Source: Telopea speciosissima (Eukaryota; Streptophyta; Magnoliopsida; Proteales; Proteaceae). From it: DNA of 64,000 nucleotides. The first letter of the stretch is position 1. Every line of letters starts with the position of its first letter. Under the pieces are notes generated by a model. That model did not search any database. It had not been told where the DNA came from and worked only from the letters and a program-made list of their open reading frames with translations. Below are positions 30,401 through 40,350 of this stretch, piece after piece. The position numbers and the translations under genes were made by a program. Where the stretch lies: NCBI RefSeq assembly GCF_018873765.1, contig NC_057925.1:18177568-18241567 (forward strand), read 5' to 3'.

Positions 30401-31971
30401 CGGATGCTCGGCCGACTTCTTTGAATGACAAAACATACAATACGGCCAATTCAGACCGATTCAAATCAGTAACAGAGTGATTCATATCAGTATCGGTGTT
30501 AAAAGTCGCCGATACCGATCTGCTTCCGTGCACTAAATCCATACATGTAAGGTACACAATAATTAGCCCAGTCAACACCTAGCCTCAATAATTAGCCAAC
30601 TCCTTCATTTTTGGCTCCATCCCTGTTAGGTACACTGTACACATTATAAATGAGCCGGAGCCCAATTAAATTCAAGCATTGAGATTTGGGTAAGGATACT
30701 GGTATGCCATATCAATTCGTTTCAATAAAAAATCATTTTTTTTTTTCAGTTGGCCCATACTATTGAGGTTGATACGTATCAATCCATTATTGGAAAAGTC
30801 AATAAAATGACACTTTTTTGCTAATACTATTATACGTGCCACTTTCATATCGGTATGGGTCACGGTCAATATTGATATGGATCGATCGTATACTGATACC
30901 GATACCTAAATCTAGTGGTTTTTAAACCTAGCCCGGTGAAACCAACCCAAATTGAATCAATATATAGCCCGAATCGAACTAAATCTAGGGGTTTTAAGCT
31001 CTTGTGCTTTACCAGATAGAGAGAGAATCTAACGCCAATTGAGGGTTCTCCAGCAATCCAGCAAGCAAAACCAGTATCTGAAAATACCAAATCTCCAAGC
31101 TCAACATCACCGCCGACGAAGCCGATAGCTTTAAAAACTCAAACAGCCCTGAAAAAGCTTCTAATGTAAACCCAGTCCATGTCTTCTTACACTTCTCACT
31201 CTTCACTATATAAACGAACTGAGCCACCACTAAAACCCACCACGACAAGCTCAGCAACAAAGAAGCCCCAAACAACCCAAGTCCGATCTTGTACACCGCC
31301 ACCCAGCTTAATAACATATGTAGAACCAACGTCACCAACGATATGTAGGCGCTGGGGGCCACAATGCTCTGTGACTGCAAGAATTTCTGTAGAGGGAAAT
31401 TAACTGCGTAGGCGAATATCTGAGGGATCAGACCACAAACAAACACCGAAGCTGCCGATGCGATTCTTGATGATTCCCCAAGAAGGATCAAGATTGGCTT
31501 AGAAAAGATGTAGATGATGGTAAGTGGGATTCCAGTTAGCATAAGCAGGATCGTTGATCTCTGCATGTATACACCAAGCATTTCATACTTGGATGCACCG
31601 TAGGCTTGCCCACATAGGGTCTCCACAGCGCTCCCCATTCCTAGCATGACTCCATAAGTGAAAGCTTGGATGCCGGTGTTGCCGAGGGAGGCGGCGGCGA
31701 GTTCGAGGTTACCGAGGTGGCCGGAGAAGATCTGGGTAGACATTGACATGAGGTAGTTGAACATGTAGACGATCACGGACGGAGCAGCGAGATTGAAGAG
31801 GAGTTTGAGCTCGATCATGGTGGCTAAACGGAGACGTTTCAGTTGAGATAACTGGGTATCTGATAGAACACATTCTAGTTGATCACTAGCTTGGTTATCG
31901 GGAGAAGAAGATGATTTTGGAGAGAGGAGAGGTTGATCGAGTTCAGTGTGTTGGTGGTTTAGATGATCCAT
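15424..31971 (-). CDS. MATE (DETOXIFICATION) efflux transporter, six exons, 508 aa
   Basis: Multidrug and toxin extrusion carrier; the family exports secondary metabolites or xenobiotics by proton antiport across the plasma or vacuolar membrane. Exons on the minus strand: 31971-31013, 29444-29388, 28240-28002, 15988-15870, 15709-15623, 15489-15424. All junctions are GT-AG, phases agree and the total is 1527 nt. Exon 1 holds a roughly 50-residue cytosolic tail with the QPLLSP motif, then MATE-type helices including [17 protein letters not shown] and LCGQAYGA. Exon 3 holds [19 protein letters not shown], and exon 4 starts [17 protein letters not shown] short charged tail ends the protein. It closely resembles the Arabidopsis DTX40 type by recollection. 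No frame lesion is visible. Intron 3 is 12,013 bp because a same-orientation retrotransposon lies inside it. A change in expression is possible, but the splice sites are intact. Confidence 0.95.
15780..15816. repeat. Poly-A/(GA)n tract in MATE intron 4
   Basis: A long A run followed by a short GAGAGAGA stretch. On the gene strand this reads as a pyrimidine tract, (CT)n then poly-T, inside the 160-bp intron. Confidence 0.8.
16218..16987 (-). repeat. 3' LTR of the Tat-type element, with a duplicated outer end
   Basis: In element orientation it starts TGATAAGGCATAAAACCGCC and ends CACACGCAACA. The outer 34 bases (16218-16251) repeat the LTR terminus that begins again at 16252; the other LTR lacks this. 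Without the extra unit the LTR is 736 bp against 723 bp for its partner, largely because of a short extra CGGTAGTCGGCCT-like segment near 16710. Confidence 0.93.
16988..17000 (-). promoter_or_regulatory. Polypurine tract of the Tat-type element
   Basis: On the minus strand GTGGGGGGGCCTG directly precedes the 3' LTR start TGATAAGG. This is the expected plus-strand primer site. Confidence 0.7.
17241..17250 (+). promoter_or_regulatory. TATA box of the antisense accessory gene
   Basis: CTATAAATAG on the plus strand, about 160 bp upstream of the proposed start codon at 17408, in a T/C-rich leader (TTCATTCTTCACTG). The spacing suits an independent promoter inside the retrotransposon. Confidence 0.6.
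17408..19697 (+). pseudogene. Antisense accessory gene, putative gypsy-type transposase-28 family
   Basis: Runs opposite to gag-pol, between integrase and the 3' LTR. Proposed start ATG at 17408 ([11 protein letters not shown]). After an acidic Ser-rich stretch the conserved core (about 17770-18388) contains [38 protein letters not shown] and WYYFTSR, which I recognise from the plant family called putative gypsy type transposon. GT-AG introns fit at 18389-18500 and about 19021-19098. The next exon is Lys/Arg-rich, and the last (to the stop at 19697) is a long acidic coiled coil. Several stops break it (near 17523, 19222, 19365, 19457, 19603), and a frame change is needed between 17520 and 17690. 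Its biochemical role is unknown in the family. Maize Grande carries a comparable antisense gene. Confidence 0.75.
20140..20400. repeat. Tandem repeats in the Tat element spacer
   Basis: CGACCTATGAGGG(T/C)(C/T)GGTC recurs at least five times, with an intercalated AGGTCTATGAGGACTGGTCTTA variant in the later copies, giving a higher-order period of about 75 bp. It lies between the end of the antisense gene and the integrase C-terminus. Confidence 0.8.
20454..21490 (-). pseudogene. Integrase of the Tat-type element
   Basis: DDE integrase core: first Asp in [12 protein letters not shown], second in ITDNGAQF, Glu in [12 protein letters not shown], then [16 protein letters not shown] and a C-terminal GPY-like NWEGPY. 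A single stop follows NNPSF and another follows LRKLSAS; both lie where the family keeps the frame open. The upstream HHCC region contains [17 protein letters not shown] and [12 protein letters not shown] residues. Confidence 0.85.
21509..22330 (-). pseudogene. Second (archaeal-type) RNase H domain plus linker, Tat element
   Basis: [29 protein letters not shown] and [11 protein letters not shown] form the RNase H fold with its acidic residues. This extra RNase H after the normal one is a hallmark of the Tat group. A stop lies directly after [10 protein letters not shown]. The linker to integrase ends [11 protein letters not shown] and then a stop. Confidence 0.8.
22331..22858 (-). pseudogene. 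First RNase H domain, Tat element
   Basis: [40 protein letters not shown] and ALADFVTE are standard retrotransposon RNase H signatures. Stops occur near 22684, 22454 and 22399. Confidence 0.75.
22859..23848 (-). pseudogene. Reverse transcriptase, Tat element
   Basis: The connection segment [11 protein letters not shown] leads into the polymerase: [48 protein letters not shown] and the catalytic box FVDDMLVKS, then [16 protein letters not shown]. The polymerase frame 23512-22859 is uninterrupted. A break lies between 23597 and 23512. Confidence 0.88.
23849..24418 (-). pseudogene. Aspartic protease, Tat element
   Basis: [15 protein letters not shown] carries the DTG active site near 24228-24257. 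It is followed by [11 protein letters not shown], the place of the conserved GRPxL loop. Stops separate it from gag at 24419 and lie inside the domain. Confidence 0.75.
24419..25507 (-). pseudogene. Gag of the Tat-type element
   Basis: A 362-residue open frame with the retrotransposon gag core ([47 protein letters not shown]), then a Lys/Arg-rich linker and a zinc-knuckle-like C-x2-H-x4-H-x4-C ([14 protein letters not shown]). The N-terminal portion continues upstream to about 26375 but is split by stops and frame changes. The frame itself is long, but the whole protein is not intact. Confidence 0.85.
26624..26641 (-). promoter_or_regulatory. Primer binding site of the Tat-type element
   Basis: On the minus strand TGGTGCCGTCTGTGGGAA starts four bases after the 5' LTR end (GATT spacer). 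The first nine bases differ from the tRNA-Asp site by one base, so a tRNA-Asp-like primer is the best guess; the 3' half matches poorly. Confidence 0.6.
26646..27368 (-). repeat. 5' LTR of the Tat-type element
   Basis: 723 bp, TG...CA, followed on the outside by the target duplication AAGCT (27369-27373). TATTTATAGAG at about 26827 on the plus strand reads CTCTATAAATA on the element strand, a plausible LTR TATA box. Confidence 0.93.
27465..27928 (+). mobile_element. Probable solo LTR (copia-like) in MATE intron 3
   Basis: Begins TGTTAATCGG and ends CACTAACA, with a TATA box (GGCTATATATAGA) near 27638. The flanks CTAAC (27460-27464) and ATAAC (27929-27933) match at four of five bases. No internal retroelement sequence adjoins it. 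It lies 91 bp from the Tat element's target duplication. Confidence 0.65.
28321..28458. mobile_element. 138-bp MITE in MATE intron 2
   Basis: The left end GGCTGTGTTTGGTAAGCATT...AATAGATTTTGGGT pairs with the right end ACCCAAAATCTATT...TACCAAACACAGCC. The inverted repeats span about 40 bases each. It belongs to the same family as the element at 9209-9874. It lies 81 bp upstream of exon 3 (gene strand). Confidence 0.85.
29577..29726. repeat. Hairpin element, MATE intron 1
   Basis: The left arm includes GCTGCCCAACAGGACC...ACTGCTAAGACACAG. The right arm includes CTGTGTCTTGACAGTA...GTCCTGCCGGGCAACT. The centre contains GGGGTAAGGCGATCATTTAA, the family phrase. It is wholly intronic. Confidence 0.8.
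30050..30330. repeat. Hairpin element with internal direct duplication, MATE intron 1
   Basis: The terminal arms are GGTCGGCTCAGAGCAATCC-type and GTGGACTCAGCTC-type sequences, with GCGCTGCCCCA against GGGCAGCCCGC. Inside, a unit of about 120 bp (TGCTGTGCAGACACAGGTCG to AAGGTAAGGCAATCATTGCA) occurs twice in direct order. Confidence 0.75.
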
Positions 31972-32592
31972 ATTAGGGTTGTTCTTGTGAGAAGGTTATG
32001 GTGAAGAGTATAGAGAGAAATAGATGAGATGGGTCTCCTGCTCAAAACTCAAAAGCAGTGAGAGTGTGAGAGCTGGTTTGTTGCGTGGCTTCGGAGTTCT
32101 GATCCCAGTTTAGTGGAAGGCTGAAATGGGAGTAAAGGGAGACCATAAAAGGTCTCGGGATCCTCTACTTTCGACCTACCCGTATGACGTATGACGGTGT
32201 GCGCCTCATACACAGCAGGATGGCAAAAATACCGCTTTACCCCTGTCTGACAGTCTTACTGTAAATGGAGCACATGGCAGTACGGACAGGGAAAAAAGTA
32301 AAGGACCACGCCTACACTACTTTAAAGGAAGAAACTGAGGTCAGAATTCATAAGCCGAACTACCAAAGCATGTTCTGTGTCTTTTAGCAGGCGTGGTCCT
32401 CTACGCCCTTTCGGCCGAAAGGTCATCAGTGCAAAGGGTCCTTGGTCCTTGGTTCGCTGGATTGGTCAATTCTGTTCAGTAAAACAAATGCAAGTTGACG
32501 TTTTACGGTCTTATCAAAAAAAAAAAAAGTTGAAGTGTGACGGATTCTGCATGTTTCTCGTGATATGGATTCTTTCTTTTTTATTTTCTTGT

Positions 32593-32626
<34 letters not shown>

Positions 32627-32828
32627 GGTCAAGTCTTTTTTTCTTTCTTATAGAAACTTTTCTTGGTAGTGACTAGTGAATAACTGATTGGTAGCACACT
32701 ACCAGAAACTCAGAAAGTGAGTTTTGTCTTTTTTTTTTAATTTTTTTGGTGGGGTGTCAACATTACAAAATTTTGGTAACAAGGATGTATACTTGACAAT
32801 TTAAAGGAAAATTATCTGTTGTATTTTC
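31972..32828. other. Upstream region of the MATE gene
   Basis: Non-coding. The first 200 bp above the start codon should hold the MATE promoter, but no convincing TATA box stands out. Further up are a long poly-T run (32597-32624) and low-complexity DNA. No gene. Confidence 0.5.
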
Positions 32829-32968
32829 TGCTCGGTCCCCTTTCTCTTAATTCCTCTAATAGGGAGGTGGATCCCACTTCTAGCAATGTGTTTGATTAGA
32901 GGGTAGGATGGTCATTTTTTGTTTCCTATTAGAGGAACTTGGGGAAGTGGACCGGACAGAAAAATGGA
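32829..32968. repeat. Hairpin element
   Basis: CTGCTCGGTCCCCTT...TTCCTCTAATAGG pairs with CCTATTAGAGGAACTTGGGG...GGACCGGACAG. The phrase GGGTAGGATGGTCATTTT lies in the centre. Confidence 0.8.
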
Positions 32969-34499
32969 GCAGATGATGGGTATAAATTGGTCTGTTCGGT
33001 CTGGTTGATTCGATTTTAGTCCAATATTAGGCTAATTCAAACTCAAATCGTTAAGAAAATTTTGGGTTTGATCGGTTTTGGTTTTGATTTAGTTTGATCC
33101 AAGTTTTATCGACTTATGTTATCGGATTTGGTCTGATCCAATTTTAGTTTTACACTTGTACAAATTCTAATTTGGGTTTTCAATTTCTTATCCAGATACT
33201 ATCGGGTTTGGTCTCACCTTTTTTATCGTGTTTGGTACGGTTGTTATTTCAGCCGATGTATTCAAGCGGTTAGGTTTGGATTCAGTTTTTCCGATTAAAA
33301 AAAAATCTAATTGAAACCAAACCAATGAGGGTTTGGGTTGGTTCAGTCCGGGCTGAACTGATCAATTTTGATCGATCTGATTGATTCGGGTTGAACTTTG
33401 ACACTTACAGAGCAAAGCACCTTATATAAGTGTTTCTCTCTCCAGCATGTCTGATGCCAATAAACAAAGCTAGTGTAGGAATCGGATTTTTCTCCCCTCC
33501 ATTTCTCGATCTGTAAGTACTTGTAAGTACCCCCTTAAAATCATGAAATGTGACGCTTTTTAATCCAATGGTCATGAGAGTATCCAACCTTATCCCAACC
33601 CAATCCTAACTTAACCTAACATTCTCTCTCCTCTCTCACTCCTCTCCATCTCTCGTTTCTCTTTTTTTCTTCCTTCTTTCTTCTTCTCCAATGAACACCA
33701 CTGTCACACCTGCAACTTGTCTCTCACTCTCACTCCAACCGCCCCATTCTCCTAGTTTAAATGCACTCCATTTCTGTTCTTTGGCCATTTAATAGACAAA
33801 CCGCAGAGCAAGTCCCTACAACATTTTCCTCCTCTATCCCCTTCTTGATTACAATACTAAGGAAACACTTAAAAGAAATAAAAGCTAATTAAGATCAAAA
33901 TTATAATAATACTGAATCTCAAATAAGAGGTTTGTGTTAGGGTCATATCCATCTCTGCATATCAGCCTTCGGAGTTTGTATCTCAACAAACTCCGAAGTA
34001 GAGGAAAATTTTTCATTACGAATTCCGGTTTGGAACTAAAGATTTGTCTAAAAATAAATAGTTGCAGACATTAAAATGAAAATGATTATTATTGGGGATA
34101 TTCATCTAATCCTGATCTGGATTTTCTTCTTTGCTTCAATTATTTTTTGGGGCAATTACTATCACTATCTTATACTTAGCCTATACTAAAACTGTCGTAC
34201 CTTAAACTTCTTTTCTCAAACTACCCTGCTTTTAAACTTTTACATTTCCTTCTACCGTCATGTTTTTAAATACCCAGATTGCCCTTCTTTTTCACCTAGT
34301 AACTTGCCAATCTATTTAACCTACCATTCTTTTATTTTTTACTATTTTGTCATTAAAATAGTAAAAAATGAAAGCATCCACCCGTTTCTTCTCTCTCCCA
34401 TTTTTTAATCCATTCATTTTTTTCTTTAATTTTTCTATTTAATTAATTTTTTATTCAATATTTCTTCCTCATCATTCTTCTTTGAACAAATCATGGTTC

Positions 34500-34745
34500 T
34501 AAGTATCGGTATCGTATCGCCCATATAGGGCGATACATACCGGTTTTGCTAGTCACCGATACAGTGCCGATACCATATCGGCAGCACAGTACGGACAAGG
34601 GGTAAAATGGATAAAAAGCTCATTTTTTTAAGGAGATTCAGGGGTAATTTTGTCTGATACAGTCGATCTAGGCCAATACCATATCGGTATCGTATCGGTT
34701 TTGCAGGTTACCAACACCCGTTCCGATACCGTGCATTAAAACCAT
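34500..34745. repeat. CGATACCG-rich inverted repeat inside the 2.9-kb element
   Basis: Multiple CGATAC/GTATCG words (GGTATCGTATCGCCC, CCGATACCATATCGG, ATATCGGTATCGTATCGG), bounded by CATGGTTCTAAG at the left and AAAACCATG at the right. Similar words occur at 30830-30905 and near 29790, so it is a dispersed family. Confidence 0.7.
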
Positions 34746-35897
34746 GAAACAAATCGACTCTCTTCAAAGCAGCTCACTTCTCTCTCTTCTTTTTTTTTTA
34801 ATTCAATTTACCTTTCCATGTTTTTTTATTTTTTATTAACCTATAGTGCGATTCTCGAGTCATCACTCTTCTTCACCCTCTTCATATTTGCAGATGCAGA
34901 AGGCAACCCTCCCTCTCCATTACAATTGATCTCTACACAACCATCTTCACCTCTCCTCAACCTCGCAATCATGTGATAGAACGACACAAGATCAATCATC
35001 GGATTGTCTCTGCCCCCCTTGGCAATTTCATTTGAGAATCCATGAAAGATGGATCGGTTTCAGAGAAGGGATATAACAGAGACGAAGGAGAAGAATTGGA
35101 TCACGGTGAGGATCAAGTTGATATGTTCGAAGAAGAATGATGGGGATAAAATGTTGAATAAAATATTAATTAAATAAAATTGAAGGAAAAAAAAAACGAA
35201 TGGAATAAAAAATGGGAGAGAGAAAGAGCATGTGGTTGCTTTTATTTTTCACTATTTTAATGATAAAAATAATAATAAATAGAAGAAGAATGGTAGGTTA
35301 AATAGAGTAGCAGGTTACTAGGTGAAAATGAAGAGTAATCTAGGTATTTAAAACCATGAGGGTAGAAGGAGATGTATAAATTTAAAATATGATAGATTCA
35401 TAAAAGAAATATAAGATAGAGTAGTTTTAGTAAATATAGGCAAAATGTAAGATAGTGACAGTACTCGCCCCTTGGTTTTTTCCTTTTCCTTTTTTTTTTA
35501 GCAAACAAACTGAATGTGGCTTGACGTGCAAATACAGATAATAGCTTTTCAGAGTAATCTTTATCTTCTTTCAAGTCGAATTCCATCCACTAATTTTAGC
35601 AAACAAGAGATAAACAAACTGAATCTGGCTTGACGTGGACAGCTAACTGCTTTTCAGACTAAACCTTATCTTCTTTAAGTCGAATTCCATCCACTAGTGT
35701 TCTAATCTTCCGAATCTAATATTGCTCTTATCTTTTGAACCTGATCTAGCTTTTACTTACTCAAATTATCGTCTAAAAAATTTAAACAAAATAAAATATT
35801 TCCACACACATATGAGAGAGAGAAGGAGAGAGAGTGGGAGCAGGAGGTTATTTTGAAAATAACAAAAAAGGAGTGCATTTAAACCCAATACTGATCC

Positions 35898-36085
35898 TCT
35901 ATGGCGTGCTGCCTGTAGCGGCTTGTGCGGCTCAGACACCTTGTCGCACACAATGTCTGCCTTACCCTTGTTCGATGCACAATGTCTGCCTTATCCCCTA
36001 CCCGAGCAGGGATAAGGTAGACATTATGCACGGTGATGTGTCTGGGCCTCACAGGCTGCTATGGGTAGCGCACCGTAGAAGATCA
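35898..36085. repeat. Hairpin element
   Basis: GATCCTCTATGGCGTGCTGCC...GTGCGGCTCAGACACC pairs with GTGTCTGGGCCTCACAGG...GGTAGCGCACCGTAGAAGATC. The centre holds duplicated CACAATGTCTGCCTTA and GGATAAGGTAGACATTATGC. Confidence 0.8.
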
Positions 36086-36378
36086 CAATCCATTTAAATC
36101 AGGGGATAGGGGTGGTTGGAGTGAGAGTGAGAGAGGAGTTGTAGGTCTGACGTTGTTGTTTGCAGGAGAAGAAGAAAGAAGAACGAAGAAAGAAAGAGAA
36201 ACGAGGGATGGGTAGGAGTGAGAGAGGAGAAAGAATGTTGGGTTAAGTTAGGGTTGGGTTGGATTGGGTTAAGATTGAATAGTCTCATGACAGTTGAATT
36301 AAAAAAATGCCACATATCACGATTTTAAGGGGTACTTACAGGAACTTACAGATCAAGAAATGGAGAGGAGTAAAATGT

Positions 36379-37042
36379 AAATGGAGCCTACCTATGTACA
36401 AAATTTATGCTAAGTTTAGCTAGCTAATTAAAACTTGTTCATCCACTCTAATAGACATAATCAAATTAAAAAGAAAAACATGGACAAATTAAGATACTTT
36501 CATCAGAAAATACATGAACAAAGATAAAATCCTGGATACGAACAAAGAAATGCTGACTAATTCTATACTTAGAACATTCGGGTTAAGACGAAAGGTTTCA
36601 GATTATAATAATGTACCCAAATAAATTTAATTAACTAAGTCCATATAACATACCTCTAGAGTACCAAAGATACTAGTAAATAGTATATGACATTAAGAAA
36701 GTGTTTTCTGTTAGGAAGAGCGTGGCCCCTACATGTGCACGGGTCAACAGGAGTGCACACGGAAGAATCATGGGGGCAGCATTTTCAGTCTTTCATGGGG
36801 TGAGGTGGTCATTTGGCCCCTCCCCTTACCTAGTGGTTGGCTCTTTATGACCAGCAATTGTTCCATGTGAATTGTTATAGGACACAACATCTTTAGGCTG
36901 AAAAAAAGATAAAAAGTGTCTTATAGGTTTTTTTTTTATGGAAATTTATGTCTATCACCCTTGGGGTTTTAAATAATTACATCTATCACCCCTGGAATTT
37001 CAAATATTATTTTCATACCCTTGAGTACTAACTTTATCAGTT
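36379..37042. other. Gene-free interval
   Basis: AT-rich spacer. A degenerate member of the hairpin family (GGGGTGAGGTGGTCATTTGG at about 36799) is the only recognisable content. Confidence 0.5.
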
Positions 37043-37629
37043 TTGGAAAGAAATGACTATTTTGCCCTTGTCCTCTGCTTTTTCTCCTCTCTTCTTCTTC
37101 TTCTTCTACTCACCACCACCGCCCTATCTCACCGCAATTGTAACATCCACCATCACCACCGCCGTAACCTCCACCACCATAACCACCCCGTCCCCTTCGA
37201 CCACCACCACCACCTCTACCCCCACCGTTTTTCCCACCGTATCCACCACCTCCAAAAGACCAACCTTAAGATCACCATTCCATATAGCTTCGTTACAATT
37301 CTTGTCCTCTGTACCATTGGAGTCGGTAACCTCGGCGGCGGTGCCAACGCTGAGGCCGAGAACCAGAACCTCATCGCGGAGATCAACCGTATCCTTGTAG
37401 AGATCCATTCTGACAACGATCCTACCGACCCATCTGAACCAAAGCCTGAGTTCAACCCCAATGTCACCTACTCTCTAGGCCCCAAGATCCCCGATTGGGA
37501 CGAATAGCGTAAGAACTAGCTTTAAAGCAATCCCCAATTCCCTAATCATGTCAATGATAAAGCTCGAATCTTTCTCATTACTGGGTCTCCTCCCAACCCT
37601 TGTGACACTGCAATTGGGGACCATTATTA
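37043..37629 (+). pseudogene. Truncated GT34 glycosyltransferase pseudogene
   Basis: The 5' portion of a Golgi type II glycosyltransferase of family GT34 (xyloglucan xylosyltransferase / galactomannan galactosyltransferase). Residues recognisable from the family: a hydrophobic anchor (IPYSFVTILVLCTIGVGN), a stem with AEINRILVEIHSDNDPTDPSEP, then VTYSLGPKIPDWDE and, after breaks, ARIFLITGSPPNPCD...IGDHYY. Three in-frame stops (37505, 37517, 37523) fall at positions that are coding in the family, within 20 bases. The frame then ends at an LTR at 37628, before the catalytic DxD region. The first 70 codons are a low-complexity His/Thr-rich stretch of unclear origin. The 3' part may lie beyond the right edge of the window. 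Confidence 0.8.
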
Positions 37630-38064
37630 TAACACCCCGCCCCAAAAACCATGGGAATGCTACTAGGATGCATACCTACATCCCAACACCTACTAGGAAC
37701 GCAGATGCAGTGGCTAACACTCACAGTCCAAACCAAAATAATCGGATCCAGAGTAGCGGAAGATAAGCTAAATCTATAGAATCAAAGGAGAGGAAATCTT
37801 ATAGTTATGTCATATAATTAAATGTGTATCAAATATCCATTCCTAATTCAAGTTATTGAATAAGACATAATTACAAGGTTCCAAAATAAACATCAATAGC
37901 CAAGGAAAAGTAAAGCATCAATATATCAAAATGAGGCCAAGTCCTCAGTCAGCGCGCTCCACTGGTAAAACAATTGCATACACCTCCTACTTCGTGTCCA
38001 TCAGAGCTATCCAGTACAGGTACACCTGCATCACAACTAAAAGGGGGTTTCCTTGAGGGGTGAG
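37628..38064 (-). mobile_element. Tekay-like LTR, left portion
   Basis: Starts TATAACACCCCGCCCC, the end I associate with Tekay-type chromovirus LTRs (usually TGTAACACCCC). It ends at the Ogre-like insertion in GGGGTGAG and continues after it at 61311. On the minus strand it is the 3' end of the LTR. Confidence 0.55.
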
Positions 38065-39980
38065 TGTGTGGACAATGATAGCATGGCGGGGGATCGTCAT
38101 GTGTCCTCCACCTGATCCCTCTTTGGGGAGAAGAGAGAGGTGAATTGAATGTTTAGAGTCACCACTTAGAGGAGGGTCTGGTACCCAAGATTGTAATGTA
38201 ATGACTCTCATAAACGCCTCTTTGGGGACAAATGGTCCTTTGGTTTGGGTATGGGTCAAGTTACAGTTCGGGAAAGGTATTAGGCATCCTAGTCCGCCCG
38301 ATCAAGCCGGTCTTTTTATTACTTGGCTAGGCAGTGGTATAACATGCTTTCAAGAACAATGCAACGTGAAGGAAACATAAAGAAGTAAAATACTAGGAAG
38401 AGTTAGATACACATACCCGGAGGTTTGGTTGCAAAACAAAGGTCAGTATACTGGAATGTAAAAAGAAGCAAAGGACTCGCATCTTAATGAACCTAAGCAT
38501 GCAGACACTAATCTAAACATGACGAGCAGATGAACATGAGGAAGAAGGCAAAAGATTGATGTATGTATGCAAGGGGACAACATGAGCATAGGGTAAAGCA
38601 TAGGAGACATGTGTGCATGGCATGGTGAGAAACTACAAATATATAGATGAATCCTATATTATAAGGGATGGGGATCATGGAAGATATGCATGCAAATCTA
38701 TCAAAGAGCATGTTACAATAAAGGAAAATAAAAATGGAGATGAAGAAAAAAAGAGAAAAGCTGTGATCGCCATCTAGAGAAACGGGATCACACCCCTTCA
38801 GGAGATGCAAAACAAAACTAAGCAATTAAGCAACAAAATCAATAAAATAAAGGAGGAAGAGTTCCTAACTAGTAGCGGAGAATCAAAAGAAAGGTGTGGA
38901 GGTTCCCTTGTTGTAACTCAGGAGATCCTACGTCGAGCAAGTATCACCGCTTGTGGTGGCTTCTCTTGTCTCTTGCACTAGAGTGCTTCGTAGTCAAGCC
39001 GAGATTACCGAATTGGTGTTTCCTAGTCTTGATGTGGGGGGTTTCAAAGGTGGATTGTGGTGTTTAAGTGTTGGAGAGACAATGGACTAAGGCTAAGTCA
39101 AGGACAAAGGCTAGAGACTCAAAAACACCTGCAAGCAAAGTGCATATGGCCAACTCCAGCTTATGCAAGGGGCTATGTCAAGGCTATGTAACCCTCCTCA
39201 ATGTAAGAGGGGGTGTATTTATAGATGTAGAGGGGTGTGTGCATTCCCAAATTTGTGTAGGTATGGCTGGGTTTATTTGGATCATTCAACAGAGGTGTCT
39301 TTGCATCGACGGTGTGTGTAAAGTCAAGGTAAGGACCAATGGATGGGTGGCAAGTGTTTAGTTGCCTTTGGGGGTGTTTCTTAGGGCCTAAGGGAGTTGA
39401 GATCCAAAGTGCCAAAAATAGGCTAGGAAGCGAAGGAAGTGCAATCGAAGCTAATTATGGAAGGTTTGGGCTTCTCGGATCAACAGTTATTCGATAGTGA
39501 AAGTGCCCGAGTCGACAACGAGGTGGGGTATGTTCGACATCGGGTGGCTATCGATGAATAGGACTCGACATCGAGGAAAATGGATCAGGTGTCAAGTACC
39601 ATTGACTGAATGTGGAAGTGAGATAGATAGTAAAAGTATACTATTTGACAGTGAAATGGAATGGCCCGATGTCGATGGCAGGTGGGTTCAGTGTCGACTA
39701 GGGGCCTTTGAGTGTCGAGGTAGGTTTTAGTGTCGACAGCTAGGCTTAGTTGGTTTGGGCTAGGCTGGTTCCAAGGGATCTGGGTCAGGGCTAGCCTTTC
39801 CAGAGGTACTTGGTGGGCTTAGAGGCTCTGGTTTGGGCTTCGGGAAGGGAAATCGGTAATCAGTAAATAGGCAGTGCACAGTGACGCTACATTAACAGAT
39901 ACACCGACTCTAGGCCTTGGAGGGTGCTCATCATCGCTACGGAAAACCTCCAAGGGAAAAGACAAAATGAGGCGTCTACA
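38065..39980 (-). repeat. 3' LTR of the Ogre-like element
   Basis: 1916 bp, aligned without gaps to the other LTR at both ends: TGTG(T/A)GGACAATGA at the left and GAGGC(G/A)TCTACA at the right. It contains repeated TCGAC(A/G)-type words (about 39480-39740). Confidence 0.88.
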
Positions 39981-39995
39981 AAATGCCCCTCTTTG
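39981..39995 (-). promoter_or_regulatory. Polypurine tract of the Ogre-like element
   Basis: On the minus strand AAAGAGGGGCATTT directly precedes the LTR start TGTAGACGCC. Confidence 0.65.
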
Positions 39996-40185
39996 ACTAT
40001 AAACAGTTGTAAGTTAAACTCGCCAGTGCCTTGCTCAGGGACGATGGAGTGTGGGATAGAGGTGTACCTGTGCAGGTGGCTCCATCGGTTGAACTGGTGG
40101 TAGTGCTCGGGTGGCCAATAATTCGGCCTACGTTGGCTGGGGTGACGAGACTAACCGATAGTGGGGGCTCCTCTGTCATGATCAT

Positions 40186-40350
40186 AAATTTGCCGTTGAT
40201 AAGGCAAGGTGCTTTGTAAAGGATCGCCAATAGTACGAGCGCTTTGGTGAGTAATTTGCCATTGATAGGGCGTGGGGCACTTATAGAGGATTGCTGATAG
40301 TTCAAGCATTCTTGAGGATTAATTGTCATTGATAGGGCATGTTGTAGGGG
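40186..40350. repeat. 66-bp tandem repeat in the Ogre-like 3' region
   Basis: TTTGCCGTTGATAAGGC, TTTGCCATTGATAGGGC and TTGTCATTGATAGGGC recur at a spacing of about 66 bases, about 2.4 copies. Such 3' repeats are known in Tat/Ogre elements. Confidence 0.6.

Larger units (their letters stand above)
33489..36378. repeat. 2.9-kb inverted-repeat element with nested hairpins
   Basis: The outer arms (about 33489-33700 and 36140-36378, reverse complement) share CTCCATTTCT, GATCTGTAAGT, CCTTAAAATC, CATGAGA and CTTAACC/CCTAAC pyrimidine-rich runs. Inner arms (about 34147-34500 and 35100-35475) form a second hairpin of about 350 bases per arm, sharing TTTCACCTAGTAAC, ATTTAACCTACCATTCTT and ATTAAAATAGT. 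Both are diverged. No transposase is visible. Confidence 0.8.

Noticed and set aside
32165..32420. Possible further hairpin beside the MATE promoter
   Set aside because: Only short complementary words were found; no continuous arms.
37053..37400. Thr/Ser/Pro-rich plus-strand frame overlapping the GT34 pseudogene
   Set aside because: It is the shifted reading of a CCACCA-type low-complexity stretch; GT34 similarity is in the other frame.
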